From Nocardioides pocheonensis (GTDB lineage: Bacteria > Actinomycetota > Actinomycetes > Propionibacteriales > Nocardioidaceae), in NCBI RefSeq assembly GCF_003725535.1, contig NZ_RJSF01000040.1:843507-907506 (forward strand): 64,000 bases of DNA, written 5' to 3'. The first letter of the stretch is position 1. The number at the start of each line of letters is the position of its first letter. This document shows, one piece after another, positions 1 to 9,054 of this stretch. The position numbers and the translations under genes were made by a program. The notes below the pieces were generated by a model. The model did not search any database. It worked only from the letters and a program-made list of their open reading frames with translations, and was not told the origin of the DNA.

Positions 1-2208
1 GCCCTCGACCTCGAGCGAGTACGGCGCCGGCAGCGGATGTTCGCGATCCACCGGGCGACCGAGCCGGATGAACCAGCCGGTCAGGTCGCCCAGCGCCCAG
101 GTCCCCACGCCCGTGGCCAAGGACGGATGGTCGTCCAGGCCGCGCCGATAGAGCTCGTCCACCTGCTCGGTCAGCACGCTCTGATCTCCGAGCAGCCAGG
201 CGGCTTCGGCGGCGGCGGCCGCCACCGACACGAGCCAGTACGCTTGGTTGTTCGCCCGGCCCAGAGCCCACAGCTCGTCCAGCCACGCGCGTGCCTCGGG
301 TCGGCCCACGCGGAACCCCGCGCGCACGAGCCCGACCATCACCTGCATCTTGTTGAGCGGGGCGATGTTCTCGGCGAAGCACTCGAGCGCGAGGTCGATG
401 GCCCCGTCGTTGGCGCCGCGCCGCACCAGCTCCTTCACACGTGACCCGCGCAGGAAGAGGGCGTACGTGTGCTGCTCGTGGTCGAGGCAGTAGGCGAGGC
501 CCTCCTCGTAGACGTCTGGGAAGAGGTCGAACCGCAGCTGGTCGACCTTCGCGTCGTAGATGTTCGCGTACGCGCAAGCCGTCAGCCATGGCTCGCCGGA
601 GCGCTTCCCGTGAGCGAGGGCCTCCTCGAGTGCGCTGAAGTCGATCACGCCCGAATCGCTCTCGGCGAAGACACCGGCCAGGAGTGCCTTGCCGACGAGC
701 GCGTCGTCGCCGAGGTCCTTGCCGATCCGGGCGCACTCCTCGATCGCTGCGCGCCGGTCCTCCACCGGGATGTGGTCGGACACGCCTCGGACCCAGAAGA
801 CGATCGCGCGTTCCGCGCTGTCGTCGGCCACGCGCATGAGCTCGTAGGCCTCTTCCTCGGCAGCCCGGCTCTCCTCGTTGCGGCACAGCCGCGACAGGCA
901 CATGCCGTAGCGGCGCAGGCACCGACTCAGGGCGACCGCGTCGCCGAGCCCCCGCCGGAGCTCGATCGTCCGGCGCCAGTGCCCCTCCGCCTCGCCACTC
1001 TGGTTGCGGACCAGGAGCGACTCCGCAAGCGCCTCCTCGAGGTCGGCTTGCTCGGCGGTCGCCATCTGCCCGGTGTGCGTGAGCGCACGGCGGAACTGGA
1101 CGATCGCCTCGCGGTGGGCGCTGGCTTCGGCGGCGGCTCGACCGGCTCGGGGCGCGTGACGGAGCACGGCCGCCGTGTCCCCGGCGGCGACGGCGTGATG
1201 GGTGAGCTCGGCGGCGTCGGCACCTTCGCGCTCGAGGACGAGGAGCGCGATCCGGTGCAGCTCGGCGGCGTGCACGCGGGGGAGGGCGTCCTCGACGGCT
1301 CGTCGAGTCAGCTCGTGCCGGAAGGCGAAGTCAGGACCGGCCGGGACGAGCGTGCCGGAGCTGATGCACTCGTCAACGGCGATGGCGGCAACGCCGCTGA
1401 CCGCGGCGAGCAACGAGGCGGGAGCCGGCCGGCCGAGCACCGCCGCAGCCGCCAGGATGCGCTGGGCCTCCGGTGAGTGCCGGCGTACGCGGGCCCGGAC
1501 GATGTCGGAGACCGACGGAGGCACCTCGCGCCCACCGAGGGCGACCACTTCGCCGACGTAGAAGGGGTTGCCCCCGGTCAGTGCGTGCAGGTCGTCCGCG
1601 TCGTGGCCGTCCGCGAGCCGCGCGACCGCTGAGGCCGACAGGTGCGGCAGCGCGATCCGGCGGGTGGACGAATGGGCGGCGAGGCGGCCCATCACGTCGG
1701 CGAGCAGGCCGTCGTCGCCGGGTTCGTCGTCGCGCGCGGTCACCAGCACCAGGGCAGGCAGCCCGGCGAGCCGCCGGGAGACGTGGTTGAGCCAGTCCAG
1801 GGTGGCCTCGTCGGCCCAGTGCAGGTCCTCGACGACCACGCCGATGCGCCGACCGTCGACACCCTGGCCGAGCAGCTCGACGAACGCGGCGAAGAGCTCG
1901 TTCCGGTCGGTCTCCGGCGCGCACAGGTCGCGCAGCCGTCCACCGACGGCCGCCGCGATGTCGTGGAGCGGCCCCAGGGGACGCGGCGTGAAACCACCGT
2001 CGCAGGCACCCCAGAGCCAGGCGATGTCCGGGCGGCTCGCCCGGAACGCGTCGACGAGGGAGGTCTTGCCGATCCCGGCCTCGCCGGCGACGAGGACGAA
2101 CCGGCCGTGGCCCTGGGCTGCGTCGGCGGCGTAGTCGGTCAGCGCGTCCAGGAACGGTGCTCGCTCGAGCAGCTCCGGTTCGGTGGCCGGCGGCGGGATG
2201 CCGCTCAC
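1..2208 (-). CDS. LuxR-type ATPase regulator, paralog 2 (3' end outside window)
   Basis: This is an open minus-strand frame of 736 codons from a GTG at 2208 to the window edge with no stop. I read it by reverse-complementing the region. The N-terminus carries a Walker A motif, GEAGIGKTS, within the first 50 residues, followed by a stretch almost identical to the neighbouring paralog (WLWGACDGGFTPRPLGPLHD). The last visible residues (APYSLEVEG) align with the region of the paralog about 140 residues before its end, so the C-terminal LuxR helix-turn-helix is expected just outside. The start GTG overlaps the TGA of the upstream paralog (GTGA), which implies translational coupling. The family is large MalT/LAL-like STAND regulators that bind ATP and DNA. 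The inducer is unknown. Neighbouring steroid genes do not prove a role in their control. Confidence 0.85.
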   Translation of the reverse strand, partial: MSGIPPPATEPELLERAPFLDALTDYAADAAQGHGRFVLVAGEAGIGKTSLVDAFRASRPDIAWLWGACDGGFTPRPLGPLHDIAAAVGGRLRDLCAPETDRNELFAAFVELLGQGVDGRRIGVVVEDLHWADEATLDWLNHVSRRLAGLPALVLVTARDDEPGDDGLLADVMGRLAAHSSTRRIALPHLSASAVARLADGHDADDLHALTGGNPFYVGEVVALGGREVPPSVSDIVRARVRRHSPEAQRILAAAAVLGRPAPASLLAAVSGVAAIAVDECISSGTLVPAGPDFAFRHELTRRAVEDALPRVHAAELHRIALLVLEREGADAAELTHHAVAAGDTAAVLRHAPRAGRAAAEASAHREAIVQFRRALTHTGQMATAEQADLEEALAESLLVRNQSGEAEGHWRRTIELRRGLGDAVALSRCLRRYGMCLSRLCRNEESRAAEEEAYELMRVADDSAERAIVFWVRGVSDHIPVEDRRAAIEECARIGKDLGDDALVGKALLAGVFAESDSGVIDFSALEEALAHGKRSGEPWLTACAYANIYDAKVDQLRFDLFPDVYEEGLAYCLDHEQHTYALFLRGSRVKELVRRGANDGAIDLALECFAENIAPLNKMQVMVGLVRAGFRVGRPEARAWLDELWALGRANNQAYWLVSVAAAAAEAAWLLGDQSVLTEQVDELYRRGLDDHPSLATGVGTWALGDLTGWFIRLGRPVDREHPLPAPYSLEVEG

Positions 2209-4790
2209 GTTCCTGTCCTGGCCGCGCCGGCTCGGGCTGCCTCAGCCCGGTTGTCGACTCCCAGCTTGCCCAGGATGGAGGAGACGTGGTGGTCGACGGT
2301 GCGCGGGGAGAGGTACAGGCGCTTGGCGATCTCGGCGTTGGTGAGGCCCTCGCGCAGGAGGTCGAGCACCTCGGCCTCGCGGGCGGTCAGGCCTGCGGGG
2401 TGCGCGGCGGTGGTGGCCCGTGGGCCGCGTTGGGTCGGGACGTGGATGCCCTGCTCCTGCAGCAGCGTGCGGAGGTTCCGGGCGGCCGGTGCCGCACCGA
2501 GGCGGGTGAAGAGGTCCAGCGCCCGCTTCATCGCTTCGGGATCGCCGGTCCAGGTCAGCGCGACGGCCTCCTCGAACGGGCAGCCCAGCGCGTGCCAGGC
2601 GTCGGCCGCCTCGGCGTACCGACCCTCGACCTCGAGCGAGCAGGGAGGCACCAGCTCGCGACCGAGGTCGACGTCGTGACCGAGCCGTCCGAGCCACGCC
2701 ATCAGCTCACCGTGGGCCCACGGGTCGTCGGTGAACCCCCGACGGTAGGCGTCGAGGACCCGTTCATCCACGAGCGTGGGGTCTCCGGTGAGCCACGAAC
2801 CTTCGGCAGCACAGGTGGCGATGTGGACCAGCCAGAAGGTCTGGTCGTTGCCCACACCGAGCTCCCACGTCTCCTCGAGCCACGCGCGCGCCTCGGGTCG
2901 TCCGAGGCGGTAGGCGGCCCGCGCGAGCCCGAGCATGATGTGCATCCGGTTCACCGGAGACGTGGGCTCCTCCAGGGTCTCCTGGGCGAGCGCCACAGCC
3001 TGCTCGTTGGCGCCGCGACGCAACAGCTCCGTGACGCGCGACCCCCTCAGGCACAGGCTGTAGGTGTGCTGCTCGTGCTCGAGACAGTAGGAGAGCGACT
3101 CGTCGTACCGTTCCGCCGCGGCGAACCGGAGCATGTCGATCGAGGTCTCGTAGAGGTTCGTGTACGCCGCCGCCGCGAGCAGGGTGTCCCCGCTGCGCAG
3201 CCCGTGCTCGAGGGCCTCCTCGAGCGCGTCGAAGTCGATGATGCCGCGGTCCGCCTCGACGAACGCCTGGGCCATGCAGCTGCGTCCGACGAGCGCTTCG
3301 TCGCCGAGGTCCTTGGAGATCCGCGTGCACTCGTCGAGGGCGAGTCGGCGCTCGGCGAGCGGAGTGATCTCGTCGGTGGCGCGGTTGTAGAACGCGAGGG
3401 CGCGCTCGGCGCTGTCGTCCGCGTCGCGCATGAGCTCGAAGGCCTCGTCGTGCGCCGCCCGGAAGTCGGCCGTCCGGCACAAGCGCCAGAGGCAGACTCC
3501 GTAGCGCCGCAGGCACCGGGCGAGGTCGGCGGGCTCATGGAGGGTGCGGCGGATCTCGATGGCGCGCTGCCAGTGCGGCTCCGCCTCCTTCCACTGGTCA
3601 CGGGTCGACAGCGACTCGGCCGCCGCCTCCTCGAGATCGGCCCGTTCCTGCGGTGACATCCGGTCGGCATGCTCGAGTGCCCGGCGGAACTGGACGATCG
3701 CCTCGCGGTGGGCACTCGCCTGCGCCGCCGCTCGTCCTGCGCGCGGGGCGTGACGCAGGATGGCGTCGACGTCACCCGCGCCCAGCGCGTGGTGGGTGAG
3801 CTCGGCGGCGTCGGCGTCGGCCTGCTCGAGCGCGAGCAGCGCGATCCGGTGGAGCTCCTCGGCCTGCACGTGCGGGACGGCTTCCTCGACCGCACGCCGA
3901 GTCAGCTCGTGCCGGAACCCGAAGTCGTGCCCCACCGGCACGAGGGTGCCCGAGGAGACGCACTCGTCCACGGCGGCCGCGGCGACTCCGCTCACGGCGG
4001 CGAGCAGCGCGGCCGGTGCCGGCCGTCCGATCACCGCGGCCGCGGCGAGGATGCGCTGGCCCGCGGGAGAGTGGCGCTGCAGGCGTGCCCGGACGACGTC
4101 GGCGACCGACGGCGGCACCTCGTCGGCCCCGAGGGCCAGCAGCTCTCCGACGTAGAACGGGTTGCCTCCGGTCAGGGCGTGGATGTGAGCCGCGTCGTGC
4201 CCGTCGGCGAGCTCCGCGACGCCGCCGGGGGAGAGGCGCGGAAGGGAGATCCTGCGCGTCGAGGAGTGCGCCGCGAGTCGTCCCATCACGTCGGTGAGCA
4301 GATGGTCCTCACCGGGTTCGTCGTCGCGATGGGTGAGCAGCACCAGTGCCGGCATCCCGGAAAGACGGCGGGAGAGGTGGCAGAGCCAGTCGAGCGTGGC
4401 CTCGTCGGCCCAGTGCAGGTCCTCGACGACGACACCCACCGGGTGGTTCCCGTCACTGCCTGCCTCCAGGACCTCCAGGAAGGCCGCGAAGAGCTCGTTG
4501 CGATCGTTCCCTGCCACGCACAGCTCGCGGAGCCGGCCGCCGACGTCGAAGGCCATGTCGTGCAGCGGGCCGAGCGGTCGCGGCGTGAACCCGCCGTCGC
4601 AGGCACCCCAGAGCCAGCGCAGCTCGGGACGCTGTGCGCGGAAGGAGTCGACCAGGGACGTCTTCCCGATGCCGGCCTCTCCGGCGACGACCACCAGGCG
4701 ACCGTGTCCCGAGGCGGCGTCCGCGGCGTACTCGGCCAGCGCGTCGAGGAAGACCTCGCGCTCCAGCAGCTGCGTCGTTGCGTTCGTCAC
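2205..4790 (-). CDS. LuxR-type ATPase regulator, paralog 1
   Basis: The protein has 861 residues and three zones. An N-terminal AAA/STAND ATPase has Walker A GEAGIGKT at residues 37-44 and a Walker B-like VVVEDLHWADE near residue 130. A long alpha-helical middle of TPR-like character (many Ala/Arg/Glu helices) spans roughly residues 300-780. A C-terminal LuxR/GerE helix-turn-helix (LTAREAEVLDLLREGLTNAE and TVDHHVSSILGKLGV) occupies about the last 65 residues. The start is GTG 4790, with a G-rich Shine-Dalgarno (AAGGGGG) about 9 bases upstream. It is followed immediately, with a 4-base overlap, by a second copy of the same architecture, so the two are a tandem duplication transcribed together. 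It probably activates transcription in response to a ligand, but no target can be named from sequence. Confidence 0.93.
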   Translation of the reverse strand: MTNATTQLLEREVFLDALAEYAADAASGHGRLVVVAGEAGIGKTSLVDSFRAQRPELRWLWGACDGGFTPRPLGPLHDMAFDVGGRLRELCVAGNDRNELFAAFLEVLEAGSDGNHPVGVVVEDLHWADEATLDWLCHLSRRLSGMPALVLLTHRDDEPGEDHLLTDVMGRLAAHSSTRRISLPRLSPGGVAELADGHDAAHIHALTGGNPFYVGELLALGADEVPPSVADVVRARLQRHSPAGQRILAAAAVIGRPAPAALLAAVSGVAAAAVDECVSSGTLVPVGHDFGFRHELTRRAVEEAVPHVQAEELHRIALLALEQADADAAELTHHALGAGDVDAILRHAPRAGRAAAQASAHREAIVQFRRALEHADRMSPQERADLEEAAAESLSTRDQWKEAEPHWQRAIEIRRTLHEPADLARCLRRYGVCLWRLCRTADFRAAHDEAFELMRDADDSAERALAFYNRATDEITPLAERRLALDECTRISKDLGDEALVGRSCMAQAFVEADRGIIDFDALEEALEHGLRSGDTLLAAAAYTNLYETSIDMLRFAAAERYDESLSYCLEHEQHTYSLCLRGSRVTELLRRGANEQAVALAQETLEEPTSPVNRMHIMLGLARAAYRLGRPEARAWLEETWELGVGNDQTFWLVHIATCAAEGSWLTGDPTLVDERVLDAYRRGFTDDPWAHGELMAWLGRLGHDVDLGRELVPPCSLEVEGRYAEAADAWHALGCPFEEAVALTWTGDPEAMKRALDLFTRLGAAPAARNLRTLLQEQGIHVPTQRGPRATTAAHPAGLTAREAEVLDLLREGLTNAEIAKRLYLSPRTVDHHVSSILGKLGVDNRAEAARAGAARTGT

Positions 4791-4868
4791 GAGACATGAC
4801 CCCCTTGTCCGCGCCCCCCTCGAATCACCGTAGGTCGGCCCGGTCCCGGGTGCACTAGCCCGTTCGGG

Positions 4869-5273
4869 TCACCCGGCGAGGAACGAGAACCGCACCTCAC
4901 GCTCGCTGTTGTCGACGTTGAGGTCGACCAGGCAGATGCTCTGCCACGTCCCGAGGAGGAGTCGTCCGCCCACGACCGGCACGGTCGCGTACGGCGGGAC
5001 GAGGGCCGGCATCACGTGCGAGCGCCCGTGCCCGCGGCTGCCGTGGCGGTGCCGCCACCGGTCGTCGGCCGGCAACAGGTCGGCGAGAGCGGAGAGCAGG
5101 TCGTCGTCGCTCCCGGCGCCGGTCTCGATGATCGCGATGCCGGCGGTCGCGTGCGGCACGAACACGTGGAGCAGCCCGTCGCCCTTGTCCGCGACGTACG
5201 CCGCGGCGTCACGAGTCAGGTCGAGGACCGCCTCCCGGTCGCCGGTGCGGTAGGGGCGCGTCTCGGTGTCCAT
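4869..5273 (-). CDS. YjbQ/UPF0047 family protein
   Basis: This 134-residue protein has the family signature: HATAGI at 41-46, a GHGRSH block at 81-86 followed by MPAL, and LGTWQ at 107-111. The length matches the usual 130-140 residues. The family is called 'secondary thiamine-phosphate synthase enzyme' because of an in vitro side activity of YjbQ homologs; its true role is unsettled. The conserved histidines suggest metal binding in a trimeric barrel. It lies on the same strand as echA19 upstream and the LuxR-type gene downstream (78-base gap), with a perfect palindrome separating it from echA19. It may therefore be transcribed on its own. Confidence 0.9.
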   Translation of the reverse strand: MDTETRPYRTGDREAVLDLTRDAAAYVADKGDGLLHVFVPHATAGIAIIETGAGSDDDLLSALADLLPADDRWRHRHGSRGHGRSHVMPALVPPYATVPVVGGRLLLGTWQSICLVDLNVDNSEREVRFSFLAG

Positions 5274-5293
5274 GCCGCCACCGTAGTGAGGAG

Positions 5294-5337
5294 GGTTTCG
5301 GCAGGCTCAACCACCGGTGGTTGAGCCTGCCGAAACC
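5294..5337. repeat. 44-bp perfect palindrome (repeat family copy A)
   Basis: Two 22-base arms, the left beginning GGTTTCGGCAGGCTCAACC, form a perfect inverted repeat with no loop. It lies between the stop of echA19 and the start of yjbQ, both on the minus strand. It could fold as an RNA hairpin and end echA19 transcription, but it lacks a U-tract. The same arms recur at 8981-9029, 11742-11763, 13669-13712 and 15254-15280, so this is a dispersed REP-like family rather than a gene-specific terminator. Confidence 0.95.
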
Positions 5338-5342
5338 TGCTC

Positions 5343-6155
5343 TCAGCTGCCGGTGAAGTTCGGCGTGCGCTTCTCGGCGAAGGCGCGCGGGCCCTCCTTG
5401 GCGTCGTTCGAGGCGAACACCGCGGCGCCGACCTTGGCGTCCTCGGCCCAGCACTCGTTCTCGTGCTTGCCCTCGGAGTCGCGCACGGTCTTGAGGATCG
5501 CCTGGACCGCGAGCGGGCCGTTCGCGCAGATCAGGTCGGCGATCTCGTGGGCCTTGGCCAGCGCCTCGCCGTCGGGGACGACGTGGCCGATCAGTCCCAG
5601 CTCCTTGGCCTCGGGGGCCTTGATGTGCCGGCCGGTGAGCAGCAGGTCCATCGCCACCGTCTGCGGGATCTGGCGGGGGAGGCGCACGACCGAGCCGCCG
5701 AGCGGGTAGAGGCTCCAGCGGGCCTCGGAGATGCCGAACTTCGCGGACTCCCCGGCGATCCGGATGTCGGTGGCGGTGAGGATCTCGGTGCCCCCCGCGA
5801 TCGCCGGGCCCTCGACGGCGGCGATGAGCGGCTTCTTGAGCCGGTAGCCCTTGAGCAGCGACTTGATCACCGTCGGGTCGTACGCGCCGGACTCGAACGA
5901 CTCCGAGGGCGGCTTCTGGTTCATGGACTTGAGGTCGGCCCCGGCACAGAAGTAGCCGCCGGCCCCGGTCAGGATGACCACCCGGATCTCGGGATCGCTG
6001 TCGGCCCGCTCCCAGGCCTGCTCCATGATCGCGAGCATCTCTCCGGACAGCGCGTTGCGCGCTTCGGGCCGGTTCATGGTCACGACGAGCTTGTGGCCGT
6101 CCTGCTCGACGAGGCAGTGCGGGGCGGCGGTCTCGGGCGCAGCGGTGTCCGTCAT
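5343..6155 (-). CDS. echA19: enoyl-CoA hydratase EchA19 (steroid side-chain degradation)
   Basis: This 270-residue crotonase-fold protein has the oxyanion-hole segments FCAGADLK (69-76) and [12 protein letters not shown] (113-123), followed by [15 protein letters not shown]. From memory this pattern, including the end [10 protein letters not shown], closely follows Mycobacterium tuberculosis EchA19 (Rv3516), which hydrates steroid enoyl-CoA thioesters. The position supports it: the gene is divergent from fadD19, exactly as in mycobacteria (Rv3516/Rv3515c), with a KstR-like operator between them. I chose ATG 6155 rather than the in-frame codon at 6179, because the longer form would run into the operator region and the shorter start aligns with the family. 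It should act after the acyl-CoA dehydrogenase step of side-chain beta-oxidation. Confidence 0.93.
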   Translation of the reverse strand: MTDTAAPETAAPHCLVEQDGHKLVVTMNRPEARNALSGEMLAIMEQAWERADSDPEIRVVILTGAGGYFCAGADLKSMNQKPPSESFESGAYDPTVIKSLLKGYRLKKPLIAAVEGPAIAGGTEILTATDIRIAGESAKFGISEARWSLYPLGGSVVRLPRQIPQTVAMDLLLTGRHIKAPEAKELGLIGHVVPDGEALAKAHEIADLICANGPLAVQAILKTVRDSEGKHENECWAEDAKVGAAVFASNDAKEGPRAFAEKRTPNFTGS

Positions 6156-6177
6156 GGGGGCGATGCTAGCCAAAAAC

Positions 6178-6191
6178 AAGAACGTGTTCTA
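6178..6191. promoter_or_regulatory. KstR-type operator between echA19 and fadD19
   Basis: AAGAACGTGTTCTA fits the KstR consensus TnnAACnnGTTnnA at 7 of 8 fixed positions; only the first T is A. It lies 12 bases before the fadD19 ATG and 23 bases before the echA19 ATG, so one TetR-family KstR dimer could repress both divergent genes. No kstR gene is in the window. Confidence 0.8.
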
Positions 6192-6202
6192 GTCTCGGGC
6201 GC

Positions 6203-7867
6203 ATGGCCCTGAACATCGCCGACCTGTTCGAGCACGCCGTCGACGCGGCCCCCGACAAGCCCGCCGTGAAGGTGGGAGACCGCACCGTGACCTTCGCCGA
6301 GTTGGAGGCGGAGTCGAACCGTCTCGCGCACTACCTGCAGGCGCAGGGCGTGAAGCCGGGCGACCACGTCGCGGTGTACTCCAAGAACAGCATCGAGCAC
6401 GTCGTCGCCGTGCTGGCCGTCGTGAAGATCCGTGCGGTCAACATCAACGTGAACTACCGGTACGTCGAGGGCGAGCTGAACTACCTGTTCGACAACGCCG
6501 ACGTCGTCGCCCTGATCGTCGAGCGCACCTACGCACCGCTGGTGGCAAAGACGGCGCCGAACCACCCCCAGCTGCACACGATCGTGGTGATCCCCGACGT
6601 CATCGAGCCCGACGACCAGTCGGACATCTCCGCCTTCGGCGGGGTCCTGTACGCCGACGCGATCGCCGACCAGTCCGACGCACGTGACTTCCCCGAGCGC
6701 AGCGGCGACGACCTGCACATCATCTACACGGGCGGCACGACCGGCTTCCCCAAGGGCGTGATGTGGCGCCACGAGGACTTCTGGCGCACGCTCGGCGGCG
6801 GCATCGACTTCTACACCGGCGAGCAGCTCTCCGAGTACGACCAGTCCGAGCAGGCCAAGCAGCACGGCCGCATGGTCACCTTCCCGCTGAGCCCGCTGAT
6901 GCACGGCGGTGCCCAGGCCGGCCTGCTGATGCACCTGTTCGCCGGGCACCTGACGATCCTCGAGCCGAAGTTCGACCCGAGGCGCACCTGGGAGATCATC
7001 GACGAGAACGGCGTGATGCTGATCTTCATGACCGGCGACGCCATGGCGCGGCCGCTGATCGAGGAGTTCGAGCGCAAGGCGGCCACCGGGTCGCCGTACA
7101 GCGGAGCCAGCCTGTTCGCGGTCTCCAGCAGCGCGGCGATCTTCTCCCCGGAGGTGAAGGAGCGCTGGATCGCGGCCCTTCCGAACCCCGTCTACACCGA
7201 CTCGGTCGGCGCCTCGGAGACCGGCTTCCAGGGCATGGGGATGCAGGACAAGACCCACATCTCCAGCGACGGCCCGGTCGTCGGCCTCGGCCCGAACAGC
7301 GTGATCCTCGACGAGCGGAACAACGTGCTCGACCTGGCCACCAACGTCGGCAAGGTCGGCCGGCTCGCCCGCGGCGGCTCCGTGCCCGTGGGCTACTACA
7401 AGGACCCGGAGAAGTCGGCGGCGACGTTCATCGAGATCGAGGGCAAGCGCTACTCCGTGCCCGGTGACTTCGCCCGGATCGAGGAGGAGGGCCGGGTGAC
7501 GCTGCTCGGCCGCGGCTCCAACTGCGTGAACACCGGTGGCGAGAAGGTCTACCCCGAGGAGGTCGAGATGGCGATCAAGCGCCACCCGGCCGTCTACGAC
7601 GTGCTGGTGGTCGGCATCCCCGACGAGAAGTACGGCCAGGCCGTCGCTGCCGTGATCCAGCCGCGCGAGGGGGCGACCATCGAGCTCGACGAGCTGCGCG
7701 AGTACCTCCGCGAGTTCCTGTCCGGCTACAAGCTCCCGCGCGCGCTGACCCTGGTGCCCGAGATCCCGCGCAACGCCACCGGCAAGGCGCAGTACCCCAA
7801 GGCCAAGGAGCTGCTGCTGGCGGCGCGGGCACAGTCCGCATCGATCGAGGAAGGGGCGCCCGCCTGA
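6203..7867 (+). CDS. fadD19: steroid-CoA ligase FadD19
   Basis: This is a 554-residue ANL-superfamily acyl-CoA synthetase. The ATP/AMP-binding loop YTGGTTGFPK is at 175-184 and is followed by GVMWRHED. A later TDSVGASETGF block contacts the adenylate, and a C-terminal GEKVYPEEVE hinge precedes the catalytic Lys region GKAQYPKAKE. From memory the sequence tracks mycobacterial FadD19, which activates the C8-type sterol side-chain acid to its CoA thioester. An ATG start at 6203 directly follows the KstR-like site. The TGA overlaps the ATG of the next gene by one base (TGATG), so the two are translated together. Confidence 0.95.
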   Translation: MALNIADLFEHAVDAAPDKPAVKVGDRTVTFAELEAESNRLAHYLQAQGVKPGDHVAVYSKNSIEHVVAVLAVVKIRAVNINVNYRYVEGELNYLFDNADVVALIVERTYAPLVAKTAPNHPQLHTIVVIPDVIEPDDQSDISAFGGVLYADAIADQSDARDFPERSGDDLHIIYTGGTTGFPKGVMWRHEDFWRTLGGGIDFYTGEQLSEYDQSEQAKQHGRMVTFPLSPLMHGGAQAGLLMHLFAGHLTILEPKFDPRRTWEIIDENGVMLIFMTGDAMARPLIEEFERKAATGSPYSGASLFAVSSSAAIFSPEVKERWIAALPNPVYTDSVGASETGFQGMGMQDKTHISSDGPVVGLGPNSVILDERNNVLDLATNVGKVGRLARGGSVPVGYYKDPEKSAATFIEIEGKRYSVPGDFARIEEEGRVTLLGRGSNCVNTGGEKVYPEEVEMAIKRHPAVYDVLVVGIPDEKYGQAVAAVIQPREGATIELDELREYLREFLSGYKLPRALTLVPEIPRNATGKAQYPKAKELLLAARAQSASIEEGAPA

Positions 7868-8967
7868 TGCGCACCGACATCTGCGAACGGCTCGGGATCG
7901 AGTACCCGATCTTCGCGTTCACCCCGTCGGAGAAGGTCGCGGCCGCGGTGTCCCGGGCTGGTGGCCTCGGCGTGCTCGGCTGCGTCCGCTTCAACGACAC
8001 CGAAGAGCTGGAGGAGACCCTCAGCTGGCTCGACGACAACACCGACGGCAAGCCGTACGGCGTGGACGTCGTGATGCCGATGAAGATCCCCACCGAGGGC
8101 AAGGCCGTCGACCTGAAGGCGATGATCCCCGAGGAGCACATCTCCTTCGTGGAGCGGACGCTGCAGAAGCTCGGCGTACCCCCGCTGCCGGAGGGTGAGG
8201 GTCGCGAGGGCGTGCTCGGCTGGCTGCACTCGGTGGCGCGGTCGCACGTCGATGTCGCGCTGAACCACCGGCCCGTCCTGATCGCGAACGCGCTCGGCTC
8301 TCCGCCGGTCGACGTGATCGAGCAGGCGCACGACGCCGGCGTCCTCGTCGCCGCCCTGGCCGGCGCCGCCAAGCACGCGGCCTCCCACGTCGCCAACGGC
8401 GTCGACATCATCGTCGCCCAGGGCTACGAGGCCGGCGGCCACACCGGTGAGATCGCCAGCATGGTGCTGACTCCCGAGATCGTGGACGCCGTCGGACCGG
8501 ACGTGCCGGTGCTCGGTGCCGGCGGCATCGGCTGCGGCCGTCAGGTCGCCGCCTCGCTGGCGCTGGGCGCGCAGGGCGTGTGGACCGGCTCGATCTGGCT
8601 CACTGCGGCGGAGTACGACCTCTCCCAGGGCACGGGCATCCGCGACGCGCTCCTGCGCGCCGGCTCGGGCGACACCGTGCGTACGCGGGTCTACACCGGC
8701 AAGCCGGCCCGACTGCTCAAGACGAAGTGGACCGATGCCTGGGAGGCCGAGGACGCTCCTACCCCCCTGCCGATGCCGCTGCAGAACCTCCTCGTCGCCG
8801 ACGCGCACAACCGGATGAACAGTGGCGACGACCCGGACACCATCTCGATGCCCGCGGGCCAGATCGTCGGGCGCACCAACGAGGTCCGGCCGGTCGAGCA
8901 GATCATGGCCGAGCTGGTCTCGGAGTACGAGGAAACCGTCGCGCGCCTGGAGAAGATCCGGGGGTAG
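7867..8967 (+). CDS. nitronate monooxygenase-family flavoprotein
   Basis: The 366-residue TIM-barrel protein of the NPD/nitronate monooxygenase group begins ICERLGIEYPIFAF. It contains the FMN phosphate-binding GYEAGGHTGE region near residue 185 and the PVLGAGGIGCGRQV strand-loop. Members are FMN-dependent oxidoreductases. In steroid catabolism a relative, IpdC, reduces a ring-derived CoA thioester, but I cannot say from sequence that this is the same step. The one-base overlap with fadD19 and shared KstR-like promoter suggest a steroid or acyl-CoA role rather than nitroalkane detoxification. A palindromic repeat follows its stop. Confidence 0.85.
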   Translation: MRTDICERLGIEYPIFAFTPSEKVAAAVSRAGGLGVLGCVRFNDTEELEETLSWLDDNTDGKPYGVDVVMPMKIPTEGKAVDLKAMIPEEHISFVERTLQKLGVPPLPEGEGREGVLGWLHSVARSHVDVALNHRPVLIANALGSPPVDVIEQAHDAGVLVAALAGAAKHAASHVANGVDIIVAQGYEAGGHTGEIASMVLTPEIVDAVGPDVPVLGAGGIGCGRQVAASLALGAQGVWTGSIWLTAAEYDLSQGTGIRDALLRAGSGDTVRTRVYTGKPARLLKTKWTDAWEAEDAPTPLPMPLQNLLVADAHNRMNSGDDPDTISMPAGQIVGRTNEVRPVEQIMAELVSEYEETVARLEKIRG

Positions 8968-8980
8968 CTGGGCTCCTCGT

Positions 8981-9029
8981 GGTTTCGGCAGGCTCAACCA
9001 CCTGGGTGGTGGTTGAGCCTGCCGAAACC
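8981..9029. repeat. palindromic repeat family copy B
   Basis: The two arms are the same as in copy A (left GGTTTCGGCAGGCTCAACC, right its complement), but the centre is enlarged by about five bases. It sits 14 bases after the stop of the flavoprotein gene and 26 bases before the LysE start, so it could end the fadD19 transcript. Confidence 0.92.
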
Positions 9030-9054
9030 AGCTGCCGCCGCCTAGGCTGGTGCG

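Noticed and set aside
469-1476. Plus-strand 335-codon frame in the left end
   Set aside because: It is antisense to the second LuxR-type regulator, whose minus frame is open throughout and matches its paralog.
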